Notes under the pieces: model-generated
What the model was told of the DNA's origin: nothing
Seen by the model: the letters and a program-made list of their open reading frames with translations, nothing else
Database searches by the model: none
Shown here: positions 18,255 to 26,937 of the stretch, piece by piece
Layout: every line of letters starts with the position of its first letter
Numbering within the stretch: position 1 is the stretch's first letter
From: Cyanobacteria bacterium SZAS-4
GTDB taxonomy: Bacteria; Cyanobacteriota; Vampirovibrionia; Obscuribacterales; Obscuribacteraceae
Assembly (NCBI GenBank): GCA_018266255.1
Contig: JAFEAT010000005.1
Span: forward strand, 1 to 64,000
Direction: 5' to 3'
Length of the DNA: 64,000 bases
Program-made: the position numbers and the translations under genes

Positions 18255-19178
18255 TCAATTCTGACTGAAAAAACTTTCGAGACGTCCTTCCATCGGTGCG
18301 GCTTCTGAGACAGCAAGCCCATCTCGACAGAGGGATTCGATCAAAGTAGTAGACATCGCATCGCTTTCAACCTTTACTTTCGCAGTTGGAAAAGTGAGTT
18401 CCTCCAGTATTGCGCCCACCGAAACGACGATACTTTCAAATTTCTCTTTTGGAAAATCGCTTTCCTTCTCTGGGCTCCATCGCAACACCAGTGTGGCGCC
18501 TTTCAGAGTGAGCGTCTTCATGCTTTCGATGAACTGTACCTTACCACCTTTTATAAAGGCTACGCGATCACAGACCTTCTCCAGTTGATCTAGCTGGTGC
18601 GAATTGATTACGATCGTGACACCATTCTCTTTTTGAGATTTGAGGATGTTTCGGAAGAGTTTTACGCCAACTGGATCTAGCCCTGACGAAGGTTCATCCA
18701 ATAAAAGAAATGATGGTTGTCCCAAGAGTGCCTGCGCCATTCCGATGCGCTGCAGCATTCCGCGCGAATAGCTTTTGATTTTGCGCTTTCGCGCGTCTGC
18801 ATCAAGTTCAACTAATTGCAGAAGTTTATCGATCTCCGCTTGCATACCGGTTTTATTAATACCCAAGAGTTGCGCGTGGAAAGTCATCAGCTCATTGGCA
18901 CTCATCCATTTCACGAACTCTAATCGTTCGGGAAGGTATCCAACACTTTTGTGAACGTCAACTGAGTCAGGAGCTTGTCCGTTGAGAAGAAGGCTGCCGG
19001 AAGTTGGATAGAGCAGACCGAGCAAACAGGACATGAATGTGGTCTTGCCTGCGCCGTTCGGACCGATAACTCCGAAAACCTCACCTTTTTCGATGGTCAA
19101 ATCGAGGCGGTCGAGAGCTTTAACTCGCCCGTCATGAAAGTGCTTGGTGAGTTCCTTTGCTTCTACTGCTGCTGTCAC
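18255..19178 (-). CDS. ABC transporter ATP-binding protein
   Basis: A 307-residue ATPase subunit. Walker A GPNGAGKTT, Q-loop region GYLPERLEF, signature SYSRGMLQRIGMAQAL (SRGM instead of SGGQ, common in ABC-2 systems), Walker B FLLLDEPSSGLDP and the switch His in VINSHQLDQLE are all present. A ~90-residue C-terminal extension follows, as in drug- and polysaccharide-type ABC-2 ATPases. The GTG start at 19178 is preceded by GGGG 9 bases upstream, inside the end of argH. Partner of the permease downstream. Confidence 0.93.
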   Translation of the reverse strand: MTAAVEAKELTKHFHDGRVKALDRLDLTIEKGEVFGVIGPNGAGKTTFMSCLLGLLYPTSGSLLLNGQAPDSVDVHKSVGYLPERLEFVKWMSANELMTFHAQLLGINKTGMQAEIDKLLQLVELDADARKRKIKSYSRGMLQRIGMAQALLGQPSFLLLDEPSSGLDPVGVKLFRNILKSQKENGVTIVINSHQLDQLEKVCDRVAFIKGGKVQFIESMKTLTLKGATLVLRWSPEKESDFPKEKFESIVVSVGAILEELTFPTAKVKVESDAMSTTLIESLCRDGLAVSEAAPMEGRLESFFSQN

Positions 19179-19184
19179 AACTGC

Positions 19185-20645
19185 TTACCCCTGGCACTGC
19201 AGTCGTTTCACCGTCAGACCATCCATATAAGCTTTGTCGTTGTTTAAGCGCTCAACTGCGCGCATCAACGATTCTTGCACCTGAACACCACCGGTTCCGC
19301 CATATGAGATGCGCGAATCCACAGCGTTTTCAACCGACACATAATTGTAGATGTCGTCGTTGAAGGCGGGAGTAAATTGAATCCATTCGTTCAAGGTCAA
19401 GTCTGGCAGAGCTTTGTTACGCTCGCGACAATAATCGAGAATTTGGTCGACAAACTTCATCGCCTTATCAGGCGGCACATCTCGCTCGATCAAATAATCG
19501 ATGGCATGACCGGCGTTTGTCATATCGGCGTTGGCCAGCTTTTGCATGCGAACTGTGTCGAACTTGAACGCTGGCAGAAGAACGTCAGTCAGTTCGAGGA
19601 TAAATTTGACGTTGTCGACAACATCGAGCAATCCTGGCAAACACTCTTGCAGGTCTTGCGAATATGAAACAGACAATCCTTTCAGTTCATTCAAAAACTG
19701 AGCCAGCCTCCCGTTCAGTACGCTCGGACGTGAGCGCAAAATTTCGAGAAGTTCTGGGTTGCGCTTCTGCGGCATGCTCTGGCTGCGAAATACAAACGAC
19801 CGGGGAAGCCGAACAAAAGCGAACTCTTGAGTGGACCACAAAAGAAGTTCGGAACTCATCTGTGAGAGATGCACACCAATAATAGAAGCATCGGAAGCGA
19901 ACTCGATTAAGTAATCGCGGTCTGAGACGGCATCTAACGAATTTTCCATGACTGCGTCGAAGTGCAGATAATTCGCCACCAGTTGCCGATCGATCGGTTG
20001 AGTGGTGCCGGCTAGCTGACAGGCTCCTAACGGCAAAACGTTCATGCGTTTGTAGAAGTCGGTCAGGCGAGAAAAGTCGCGAGCCATTCTGGTTTCGTTG
20101 GCGAGCCACCAGTGCGCCAGCAAGATCGGCACAGCTGGTTGCATGTGAGTGTAGCCCGGCATGATTACGTCCATATCGCGCTCAGCGAGCTGGAGCAACT
20201 TGAAGCGCACTTGCAGCAGCAGTCCATAAATATCGATAGTCACATCGCGCAGCCAGAGCCGGATATCGGTGGCAATTTGATCGTTGTGCGACTTGGCGAT
20301 GCGCACAACGTCAGCCATGTCTCCGACGATATCGCCTAACTTACGATGAATAGCCGAGTGGATGTCGACGTCGCCCGCCTGCAAAATTTCCTGTCCGGCT
20401 GCGATTTCTTTGCGAATTTGTTCGAGCCCGGCGACAACATCTGCCGAGATTTGCTTTTCAACAATGCCAGTTTCACCGAGCATTCTCACGTGAGCAATGC
20501 TCGATTCAATGTCTGCACACAAAAGAGTTCGTTCGACTTCTGGACTCTGCCAGAAACGGCGAAATTGATCGAAACTCGGTTTCAGCGTGCCCGCTGGATC
20601 GACTGATGATGCTTCTGAAGGAAGTTGTTTGCCTTTCGTGCTCAT
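19185..20645 (-). CDS. argH: Argininosuccinate lyase-family protein
   Basis: A 486-residue member of the fumarase/aspartase superfamily, closest by motif to argininosuccinate lyase (argininosuccinate to arginine plus fumarate). It has CADIESSIAHVRMLGETGIV, SHNDQIATDIRLWLR, GYTHMQPAVP (Thr-His pair) and the signature loop. That loop reads RSQSMPQKRNP instead of G-S-S-x-M-P-Q-K-K-N-P: the first Ser, the catalytic Lys and the Asn are kept, the Gly and second Ser are not. The N-terminal W-G-G-R-F motif of ArgH is replaced by DQFRRFWQSPEVE. Specificity may therefore differ. First large gene of an operon with ABC-2 and thioredoxin-fold genes, an unusual setting for arginine synthesis. Confidence 0.78.
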   Translation of the reverse strand: MSTKGKQLPSEASSVDPAGTLKPSFDQFRRFWQSPEVERTLLCADIESSIAHVRMLGETGIVEKQISADVVAGLEQIRKEIAAGQEILQAGDVDIHSAIHRKLGDIVGDMADVVRIAKSHNDQIATDIRLWLRDVTIDIYGLLLQVRFKLLQLAERDMDVIMPGYTHMQPAVPILLAHWWLANETRMARDFSRLTDFYKRMNVLPLGACQLAGTTQPIDRQLVANYLHFDAVMENSLDAVSDRDYLIEFASDASIIGVHLSQMSSELLLWSTQEFAFVRLPRSFVFRSQSMPQKRNPELLEILRSRPSVLNGRLAQFLNELKGLSVSYSQDLQECLPGLLDVVDNVKFILELTDVLLPAFKFDTVRMQKLANADMTNAGHAIDYLIERDVPPDKAMKFVDQILDYCRERNKALPDLTLNEWIQFTPAFNDDIYNYVSVENAVDSRISYGGTGGVQVQESLMRAVERLNNDKAYMDGLTVKRLQCQG

Positions 20646-20667
20646 CAGCCTCGTTCTTTACTCTGCC

Positions 20668-20784
20668 TTAACGCGTCTTGAGAACTTTGTTTCGCTTTTC
20701 GATTTGTTTTTGGTATCTGGTCAATTCTAATTGATATCGCTTCTGCACTTGCTTCTGGGCGGTTTCTTTTTGATGTTCTGTCAT
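20668..20784 (-). CDS. Possible 38-residue charged helical peptide
   Basis: A 39-codon frame ending 22 bases before the argH start. The product is almost all Lys/Gln/Glu/Arg with regularly spaced hydrophobics (YQLELTRYQKQIEKRNKVL), predicted to be one amphipathic or coiled-coil helix. The upstream DNA is purine-rich (AGGAAAAGAAAAGAAG), a weak ribosome-binding site. Its position suggests a leader gene of the operon. Could be chance. Confidence 0.35.
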   Translation of the reverse strand: MTEHQKETAQKQVQKRYQLELTRYQKQIEKRNKVLKTR

Positions 20785-21145
20785 CTTCTTTTCTTTTCCT
20801 AAATAATCACTGAGGTTTAGTTACCTACCTCCACAGTTCCGCGCGCGCATGGCTCAAGACTGGCTCATGTAGCAAGAAATCCCTATTCTGTGATCGCAAT
20901 TCAGAAGGCTTGGCTTCAACCTGAAGGTGACGTTGAAAGCGGCGGGATATTCTTCGGATGTCATGGCTGTCGTTGCGTTGCTCTCAACAACCGCCAAGAC
21001 CAATATACCACCTTTTAATACGGATTAATATATCGAATTTATATTTGCGGATTGGTTGGGTGGGTCGTAAAAGACTGGTGTAGAGCTGGTTTTCGAGCGG
21101 TTTTTAGTTGACTGAGCGGCTCAGCCGATCATAAGACCGGCACCC
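20785..21145. other. Intergenic region without a recognised gene
   Basis: 361 bases between the argH operon and the MFS gene. An AT-rich block near 21005-21050 (TTAATACGGATTAATATATCG) contains the inverted repeat TTAAT-ACGG-ATTAA, a possible promoter or operator. A dispersed repeat covers the end from 21082. No gene seen. Confidence 0.45.
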
Positions 21146-21175
21146 CTAGCCGGCTGAAGCCGGCGCTCCGTTCTT
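21082..21175 (+). repeat. Dispersed GC-rich repeat, copy 3, running into the MFS gene
   Basis: GAGC...AAGACCGGC...AGCCGGCTGAAGCCGGCGCTCCGT matches the copies near 2800 and 10040. Positions 21146-21175 are also the last codons and stop of the minus-strand MFS gene. Confidence 0.75.
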
Positions 21176-22396
21176 TGCTCCGCCTACATCAGGCAATTTG
21201 AAGCTTAGAGCGAGTGCCACCACCATTGCCACCGTTCCGATCCAATATGGTGCGTGGTATCCCAGAAATTGATAAGAAGTTGCACCTACGATGGGGCCTA
21301 TGATTCGCCCAAGAGTGGCCAGGGATTGACCTACGCCTAATACTCCGCCAGTGCGGTCAGGTGGGGCTAGTTTCGACAACATGCTCTGGTTGGAGGGGTT
21401 GTTGATACCAGATCCGATCGCAAGAAGAGCCAGTGCCAGACCTAGCACCACCAGGTTGATCGTAGCTGGAGTGAGTAGCAATCCCAGCGCGGCAAGAAAG
21501 GTACCTACACCGATCAGCTTCTTCTCACCATATTTCTTCGAAAGGCGATGAATCAATCCGCCTTGCACCATGACGATCAACACTCCAATGTAGGTGAACA
21601 TCCAGCTGTTCATGTTAGTTGTGAATTTGAACTGATCGTGGGTGAGCAGCACCAGCGTTGTTTCCATATTGGCGAAGGCAAAAGTAGAAATGAAGAAAAT
21701 GGCAAGTGAGACCTTCAAACTCGGATCTCGCACGGTATCTAGATAGAACCTGGGTCCGTTGCCGTAGCGCTCCGAACCAGCCTTCGATCGGTTCGGCGGC
21801 TCGGGCAGGAAAAAGAATGTCAGAACAAAGTCGACAAGGCTGAATGCGGCTGCGACAAAGCCAACCATCGCCAATCCAAAACTTGCACAGATTCCGCCAA
21901 TCGCTGGTCCCAGGACGAAGCCCATGCCAAACGCTGCACCAACCAGGCCCATGCCTTTTGCTCGATTCTCGATGCTCGTCACGTCGCTGACGTAAGCCTG
22001 AGCAACTGCGATGTTGGCGTTTCCCGCCCCCGCGATCATTCTGGCCGCGAAAAGCATTAACAACGAGTTGGAAAAACCCCAAACCATATATCCGACGCTT
22101 GAGGCGAAGAGACTGGCCAACAATATCGGACGGCGGCCGACACGGTCTGATAAGCGTCCCCAAAACGGTGTGAACGAGAACTGCATCACCGAGTACGAAG
22201 CCATTAAAAGCCCCACCATGGCGTCACTAGCGTGAAGTTCACGAGCGTAGGTGGGCAAAACCGGAATGATTAATCCAAATCCGACGAGGTCGATAAAAAC
22301 TGTCAGGAAGACAAGAAGAAGCGGCTTCGTTCCAAATTTTTTCGAGTCTTTTTCACTCAATTTTTCGTGCTTAGAATCGGTCTCAGGCGATGTCAA
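21146..22396 (-). CDS. Major facilitator superfamily transporter (DHA1/TetA-like)
   Basis: A 416-residue transporter with 12 hydrophobic helices. The N-terminal half shows the MFS motif A in GRLSDRVGRRPILLASL and the VFIDLVGFGLIIPVLP helix 1 typical of TetA-like drug/H+ antiporters; helix 5 carries motif C-like GLVGAAFGMGFVLGPAIGG. Likely a multidrug or metabolite exporter. A polar Lys/Ser-rich cytoplasmic N-terminus of 22 residues precedes helix 1. The start is a TTG (22396) without a good ribosome-binding site; no better start exists before helix 1. The last ten residues (AKNGAPASAG) and the stop come from a dispersed repeat. Confidence 0.88.
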   Translation of the reverse strand: MTSPETDSKHEKLSEKDSKKFGTKPLLLVFLTVFIDLVGFGLIIPVLPTYARELHASDAMVGLLMASYSVMQFSFTPFWGRLSDRVGRRPILLASLFASSVGYMVWGFSNSLLMLFAARMIAGAGNANIAVAQAYVSDVTSIENRAKGMGLVGAAFGMGFVLGPAIGGICASFGLAMVGFVAAAFSLVDFVLTFFFLPEPPNRSKAGSERYGNGPRFYLDTVRDPSLKVSLAIFFISTFAFANMETTLVLLTHDQFKFTTNMNSWMFTYIGVLIVMVQGGLIHRLSKKYGEKKLIGVGTFLAALGLLLTPATINLVVLGLALALLAIGSGINNPSNQSMLSKLAPPDRTGGVLGVGQSLATLGRIIGPIVGATSYQFLGYHAPYWIGTVAMVVALALSFKLPDVGGAKNGAPASAG

Positions 22397-22656
22397 ATTG
22401 TGTCACCCGACGATTGAATGAATGCTGTCAGCGCCCGCAGGATCAGCGATACACGCAAGCCAAGGGTTAGCCGGAGGTATTCATCTTACAGCCGCAAAGG
22501 CGGATTTTGACGAACGATTGACATTAAGGCGTAAACTTCTTTTCGGTTTGTTAGTGCCCGACTGTGGTAATTAAAAGTAATATAAGGGCAGGTATTCTCG
22601 ACCTGCACTTCTGGCGTTACCCCTCTCACTTACCAGTTCAATTCACCCTTTTTCGT

Positions 22657-24357
22657 ATGAAGCTATGTCTGATCTGCAATTTTCAGACCACTGGAGAGCA
22701 AGATATATGCCCCAGAGACGGTTCCTCTATGGTTACTGTCGGGGACGATCCACTACTCGGCGTTGTTGTAGAAGGCCGATATAAGATCGAATCTGTGATC
22801 GGACAGGGGTCAGCAGGTACCGTGTATAAAGCGGTGCAAGAGTTGATTGGCCGCGAAGTCGCCATCAAAGTTCTGCACGACTACCTGGTTTCAGACCAAG
22901 AGTTCATCAAACGATTCACGCAGGAAGCGAAGGCATCCAGCCGCCTCAGCCATCCCAACATCATCACCATCTATGACTTTGGAACGATTCCGCAAGGCAA
23001 TCGCCCGTACATTGCGATGGACTTGCTCAAGGGAACGCCACTTTCAGACTTGCTTAACGACCGCAATCACCTCAGTGTGGAAGAGACGATTCCGCTGTTC
23101 AAGCAGGTCTGCGGTGCCCTTGCAGAAGCTCACCGGCAAGGAGTCGTACACAGAGACGTCAAACCGGAAAACATCTGTCTGGTCGAACGCAGCGGGCAAA
23201 AGCTTTTCCCAATCGTAGTGGACTTCGGTATCGCCCGATTGGTTCAGGAAGAGTCGGACGTGGCGCGCATCACCCGCACAGGAACCGTGTGCGGTAGCCC
23301 TACATACATGAGCCCTGAGCAGTGCACATCCAGCAAAGTCGACCATCGCAGCGACATCTATTCACTCGGCGTCGTCATTTATGAGACGCTCACAGGCGAA
23401 GTGCCCTTCCTTTCTGACGAGTTGGTCAAAGTAATGGCGATGCATTTGTCTGATCCACCGAAGCCATTGAATTCGGTGCGGGAAGATTTGCATTTCTCGC
23501 AAGCTCTTGAAGAAGTCGTATATAAGTCACTTCAGAAAAATCCCGATCAGCGTTATCAGACGATGGAAGAATTCTCTGAAGCGTTGGAAGCTGCAGGCAA
23601 GTCTCCAGTCATGGCACCAGAAATGGTGGCACCTGCTCCGAAGCGACCAGATATCATTCCTGGACCACTGGCAAGCGACGACAGCTTGCAGACACGTTCT
23701 TCTGCCAGCAAAGAAATGGCTGTGCCTCGCTCGAAACCGATGGATCTCGCCTCGCGCGCGTTGGATGAATTGCGCACTTCAGGGGCCTACGATGAGATTG
23801 ACGGCGGCGGTGCCATGGCGCGTGTGCAGGCAGCACGTGCGGCGGCAGCTGCAGCTGTGAACGAGTATCAAAATGCCTCGACACAGTCGAGCACTAGCTT
23901 GAGTCACACGAGCTTCCAGAGAGGGCGCGTCAAGCGCACCTGGGTTGATGCCATCAAAGATTATGGTGGCAAAGTCGTGCTCGGACTGATTGCTGTCGGT
24001 GTTGCCGGCGGTCTAGTGTTAGCGGCAACAGATCAGCGCTTCCAGGCGATGATTCCTGGATTCAAAGCCGCTTCGATTGAAGAAGCTGAGCCTTTGTACA
24101 AGAAGGGCAAGTATCTCGAAGTAATCAAAGTGGTCAAAGCTTATCGGGCACAGAATCAGAACAAGATGCCCAAAGACAAAATCGAAGTCTACAGCAAAGC
24201 TCTTGTACAGGAAGCAAAGCTTCTGGCGGCCGATCAAGAGTACAAGCAAGCTTGCAGCTATTTGGATCAAGTGCCACCAAAATCGAGTCAGTACGATCCT
24301 TCGCGCACGCTCTTGAAACGCTATCAACAGCTCTTGAAAGATTCTGCCAATAAGTAG
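22657..24357 (+). CDS. Transmembrane Ser/Thr protein kinase with N-terminal zinc ribbon (kinase 1)
   Basis: A 566-residue kinase. The start was put at ATG 22657 because the zinc ribbon MKLCLICNFQTTGEQDICPR begins there, matching the start of kinase 2; a GTG 31 codons upstream is open but adds unlike sequence. No Shine-Dalgarno at either. Kinase domain: GQGSAGTVYKA loop, VAIKVL Lys, catalytic HRDVKPEN, VVDFGIARL, and GSPTYMSPEQ, all active-type. A Pro/Ala-rich linker leads to one membrane helix (VVLGLIAVGVAGGLVLAA, ~442-460) and an extracytoplasmic helical TPR-like domain of ~100 residues. PASTA repeats are absent. Probably senses an envelope signal. The stop lies in a tandem repeat. Confidence 0.9.
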   Translation: MKLCLICNFQTTGEQDICPRDGSSMVTVGDDPLLGVVVEGRYKIESVIGQGSAGTVYKAVQELIGREVAIKVLHDYLVSDQEFIKRFTQEAKASSRLSHPNIITIYDFGTIPQGNRPYIAMDLLKGTPLSDLLNDRNHLSVEETIPLFKQVCGALAEAHRQGVVHRDVKPENICLVERSGQKLFPIVVDFGIARLVQEESDVARITRTGTVCGSPTYMSPEQCTSSKVDHRSDIYSLGVVIYETLTGEVPFLSDELVKVMAMHLSDPPKPLNSVREDLHFSQALEEVVYKSLQKNPDQRYQTMEEFSEALEAAGKSPVMAPEMVAPAPKRPDIIPGPLASDDSLQTRSSASKEMAVPRSKPMDLASRALDELRTSGAYDEIDGGGAMARVQAARAAAAAAVNEYQNASTQSSTSLSHTSFQRGRVKRTWVDAIKDYGGKVVLGLIAVGVAGGLVLAATDQRFQAMIPGFKAASIEEAEPLYKKGKYLEVIKVVKAYRAQNQNKMPKDKIEVYSKALVQEAKLLAADQEYKQACSYLDQVPPKSSQYDPSRTLLKRYQQLLKDSANK

Positions 24358-24452
24358 ATCCGTCTAGAAAGCAGATCGTCTAGAAAGCAGATCCGTCTAA
24401 AAAGCAGATCGTCAAAAAAGCAGATCCGTCTAAATCGCAGACCCGTCTAAAT
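24353..24452 (+). repeat. 16/17-bp tandem repeat x6 across the kinase stop codon
   Basis: Units of pattern AGCAGATCCGTCTARAA begin at 24353, 24370, 24386, 24403, 24419 and 24436, alternating 17, 16, 17, 16, 17, 17 bp (GATCCGTCT versus GATCGTC). The TAG stop (24355-24357) is in unit 1. Confidence 0.92.
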
Positions 24453-24457
24453 CGCCT

Positions 24458-24827
24458 TCAAGGGTCACTGGCGTACTCAAGAGCGTAGCCCACATCCACG
24501 TTCAACCATTCCAAAAAACTGGACGCTAGCTGCTGAACTTCATCGGCACCATCTTGCATGAGCATGACTGGGGGTTCAGGACCGGCAGCTGTGTCAAACC
24601 AAAGGAAGGTGACAGAGTAGCGTCGTTAAGAGAAGCTCGCCATTGAACGCTCCAGCTTCTCGCCCCATTGTGAGCAAAAATGATTTGTAGCTTTCAGGCA
24701 AAACAACTTGAAATTGCTGTTCAATGTTGAGAACTTCAGAAGTGGTTAAGCCAACCAAAGTTTCATTTGTTGCAATCCCCGCTGATACAAGAACTGTTGC
24801 TAACTCTGGTGGCGTTTTCAGCTTCAT
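24458..24827 (-). pseudogene. SMI1/KNR4 (SUKH) protein remnant, frameshifted
   Basis: The first 77 codons (ATG 24827 to stop 24594) give the SUKH N-terminal motif EQQFQVVLPESYKSFLLTMG. The frame then ends, but another frame continues with the family's C-terminal motif (FLWFDTAAGPEPPVMLM, then SSFLEWLNVDVGYALEYA) to a TGA at 24458-24460. The middle part of a normal ~140-residue SUKH domain is missing, so this looks like an internal deletion plus frame change rather than a sequencing slip. SUKH proteins are often toxin-immunity factors. It lies downstream of accA on the same strand. Confidence 0.7.
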
Positions 24828-24855
24828 GTTGGCAAAGAGCTACAGCAGGCTATCT

Positions 24856-25812
24856 CTATGCTTCTACGAAAGCGCCGATGTTGCGGAACTTCTGTTGCCG
24901 ATCGCGTCGAATCTCTTCGCGACTCAACTTGGTCAATTGATCCAGATGCTTGCAGATCGTTTCTTTCGCCTTCTTCGCGACTAAATCAAAGTCGTGATGA
25001 GCACCGCCTAACGGCTCCTCTATCACGTCATCGACAACGCCAAGCTCCAGAATCTCGCGCGCAGTCATCTTCATAGCTTCGCAAGCTTCTGAGACCTTAT
25101 CAGCGGATCTCCAGAGAATTGATGCGCAGCCCTCCGGTGAAATTACTGAGTAGACTGAATGCTCAAGCATCAAAATACGATTAGCCAAACCAATTGCCAG
25201 GGCACCACCTGAGCCACCTTCACCGGTAACAACTGCCACCACCGGTACTGTCAGTCCGGACAACTCAAATAAATTCACGGCTATCGCTTCAGCCTGATTA
25301 TGCTCTTCAGCGTGCATGCCAGGATAGGCTCCTGGTGTGTCGATCAGAGTGACGACAGGCATGTTGAATTTTTCTGCGTGATGAAAAAGTCGAAGCGCTT
25401 TTCTATATCCTTCCGGTTGAGGCATTCCAAAATTACACTGCTGTTTTTCGCGCAGTGAGCGTCCTTTTTGAGTACCTATGCCGAGAACGTGATAGTCACC
25501 AAGGTTGACCATGCCGCAAACCATGGCAGGATCGTCGGCACCCTTGCGGTCGCCATGCATTTCGATCCACTCACTGTCCCACCGCTCGAAGTAATCACGA
25601 GCATAAGGACGCTGCTGATGGCGGGCTATTTCGCGATGATCGATCGGGCGCAAGTTCGCGTACAAAGATTTTTCGAGATTGTTGTACTGCTCTTGCAGAC
25701 GCTGCACATCCTTGTCTAACTCAGGGTTGCTGGCCAGCTGCTTCTTAATCGCTTCGATTTGTTGAGCCAGTACTGCCAACGGTTGTTCGAATTCGAGAGG
25801 AACTTGTTTCAT
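24856..25812 (-). CDS. accA: Acetyl-CoA carboxylase carboxyltransferase subunit alpha
   Basis: A 318-residue subunit that, with AccD, transfers the carboxyl group from carboxybiotin to acetyl-CoA, the first step of fatty-acid synthesis. Landmarks: LEFEQPLAVLAQQIEAIK N-terminal helix, MHGDRKGADDPAMVCG, GMPQPEGYRKALRLFHHAEKF (split here: GMPQPEGYRKALRL and FHHAEKF), LIDTPGAYPGMHAEE, GEGGSGGALAIG and SVISPEGCASILW. Full length. It starts 3 bases after the accD stop, so the two are co-translated. Confidence 0.97.
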   Translation of the reverse strand: MKQVPLEFEQPLAVLAQQIEAIKKQLASNPELDKDVQRLQEQYNNLEKSLYANLRPIDHREIARHQQRPYARDYFERWDSEWIEMHGDRKGADDPAMVCGMVNLGDYHVLGIGTQKGRSLREKQQCNFGMPQPEGYRKALRLFHHAEKFNMPVVTLIDTPGAYPGMHAEEHNQAEAIAVNLFELSGLTVPVVAVVTGEGGSGGALAIGLANRILMLEHSVYSVISPEGCASILWRSADKVSEACEAMKMTAREILELGVVDDVIEEPLGGAHHDFDLVAKKAKETICKHLDQLTKLSREEIRRDRQQKFRNIGAFVEA

Positions 25813-25815
25813 TGT

Positions 25816-26760
25816 TTAGCTCACCTTCGTAGGCTGTTTCGGACGCGCAGGAACCGCATCAGGCGTTGTTACTGCTGTTTTTTTTTCGGGTAGCTTATGG
25901 AATGCAATCAACTTAGCCAGTTGATCCGCGAGTTTGGCGCGCTCCACGACCATGTCTACTTGACCATGCTTGAGCAGATATTCAGCCGTTTGGAAATCTG
26001 CAGGCAATTTCTGCCTGATCGTCTGCTCGATCACACGACGACCAGCAAAGCCGATTCGAGCGCCTGGCTCAGCAATAATAATGTCGCCCAGCATGGCAAA
26101 ACTGGCTGTAACACCTCCGAAGGTCGGCTCTGCCAGAATCGAGATATAGAGTCCACCAGCGTCTTGAAACGACTTGAGAGCCGAACTGGTCTTTGCCAGC
26201 TGCATCAAACTAAAAATCCCTTCTTGCATTCTGGCTCCGCCAGAGCTCGAAACGATGATTAGCGGCAGCTTGTCGCGCTGAGCGCGTTCGGTGATGCGAG
26301 TTACTTTTTCGCCAACCACGGAGCCCATCGAGCCGCCAAAGTGTCCGAAGTCCATGATTCCAAGCGCTGCATCGTAGGTCTTAATCTTGCACGTGCCGGT
26401 GACGATAGCCTCAGTCAATCCAGATTTACGGCTCGCTTCGCGCTGCCTGTTCGGATAATTGTCGGTGTCGCTGAACTTGAGCGGATCTGATGAGGTTAGA
26501 TTCGCATCAGATTCCTCGAATGTGTCCTCGTCAGCAAGCTGGTCGATGCGCTCGATTGCGCCAATTCTAAAGTGGTACTGGCATTTCGGGCATACATGCA
26601 GATTGACACGCAAATCTCTTGTATACAAGAGTTCGCGACACTGAAAGCAGTTCGTCCACAAAGCGCAGATGTCATCAGACGGTTCTATCGGCTGAGGCGC
26701 TTTGCCCTTCTCGTCGTCGCGGCGCTTTTTGCGCTTGTCAAACCAGTCTTTCAGATCCAT
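25816..26760 (-). CDS. accD: Acetyl-CoA carboxylase carboxyltransferase subunit beta
   Basis: A 314-residue subunit of the carboxyltransferase. Four Cys form the N-terminal zinc ribbon (CFQCRELLYTRDLRVNLHVC then CPKC-type spacing, i.e. CxxC...CxxC), followed by the crotonase-fold domain with SSSGGARMQEGIFSLMQ, EPTFGGVTASFAMLGD and GFAGRRVIEQTI. ATG 26760 is preferred (AAAGG 8 bases upstream); a TTG seven codons earlier is in frame. The head is basic (DWFDKRKKRRDDEKG). Forms an accDA operon; divergent from rsmE. Confidence 0.96.
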   Translation of the reverse strand: MDLKDWFDKRKKRRDDEKGKAPQPIEPSDDICALWTNCFQCRELLYTRDLRVNLHVCPKCQYHFRIGAIERIDQLADEDTFEESDANLTSSDPLKFSDTDNYPNRQREASRKSGLTEAIVTGTCKIKTYDAALGIMDFGHFGGSMGSVVGEKVTRITERAQRDKLPLIIVSSSGGARMQEGIFSLMQLAKTSSALKSFQDAGGLYISILAEPTFGGVTASFAMLGDIIIAEPGARIGFAGRRVIEQTIRQKLPADFQTAEYLLKHGQVDMVVERAKLADQLAKLIAFHKLPEKKTAVTTPDAVPARPKQPTKVS

Positions 26761-26863
26761 TGGCAATGCCTTTTCCCCCAATCGGGAGTGCGAGAACGTC
26801 CTATATTCATGTTTTACGGGGTGATCGCGATTACCGCAACCTGTATCGCCCGTATGTATAGAT

Positions 26864-26893
26864 TTGCATGAATAAGTAGTGCAAGATTATATC
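26864..26893 (+). promoter_or_regulatory. Candidate promoter for rsmE
   Basis: TTGCAT (26864-26869), 18-base spacer, TATATC (26888-26893). A GC-rich hairpin follows in the leader: GGGGGGCAG (26897-26905) and CTGCCGCCC (26910-26918) pair with one mismatch. Confidence 0.45.
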
Positions 26894-26937
26894 ACCGGGG
26901 GGCAGCCGCCTGCCGCCCATACTGCGGAAGATTTACC

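Noticed and set aside
22518-22546. TTGACA upstream of kinase 1 as a promoter
   Set aside because: No acceptable -10 box at 16-19 bases; kept only as an isolated -35-like match.
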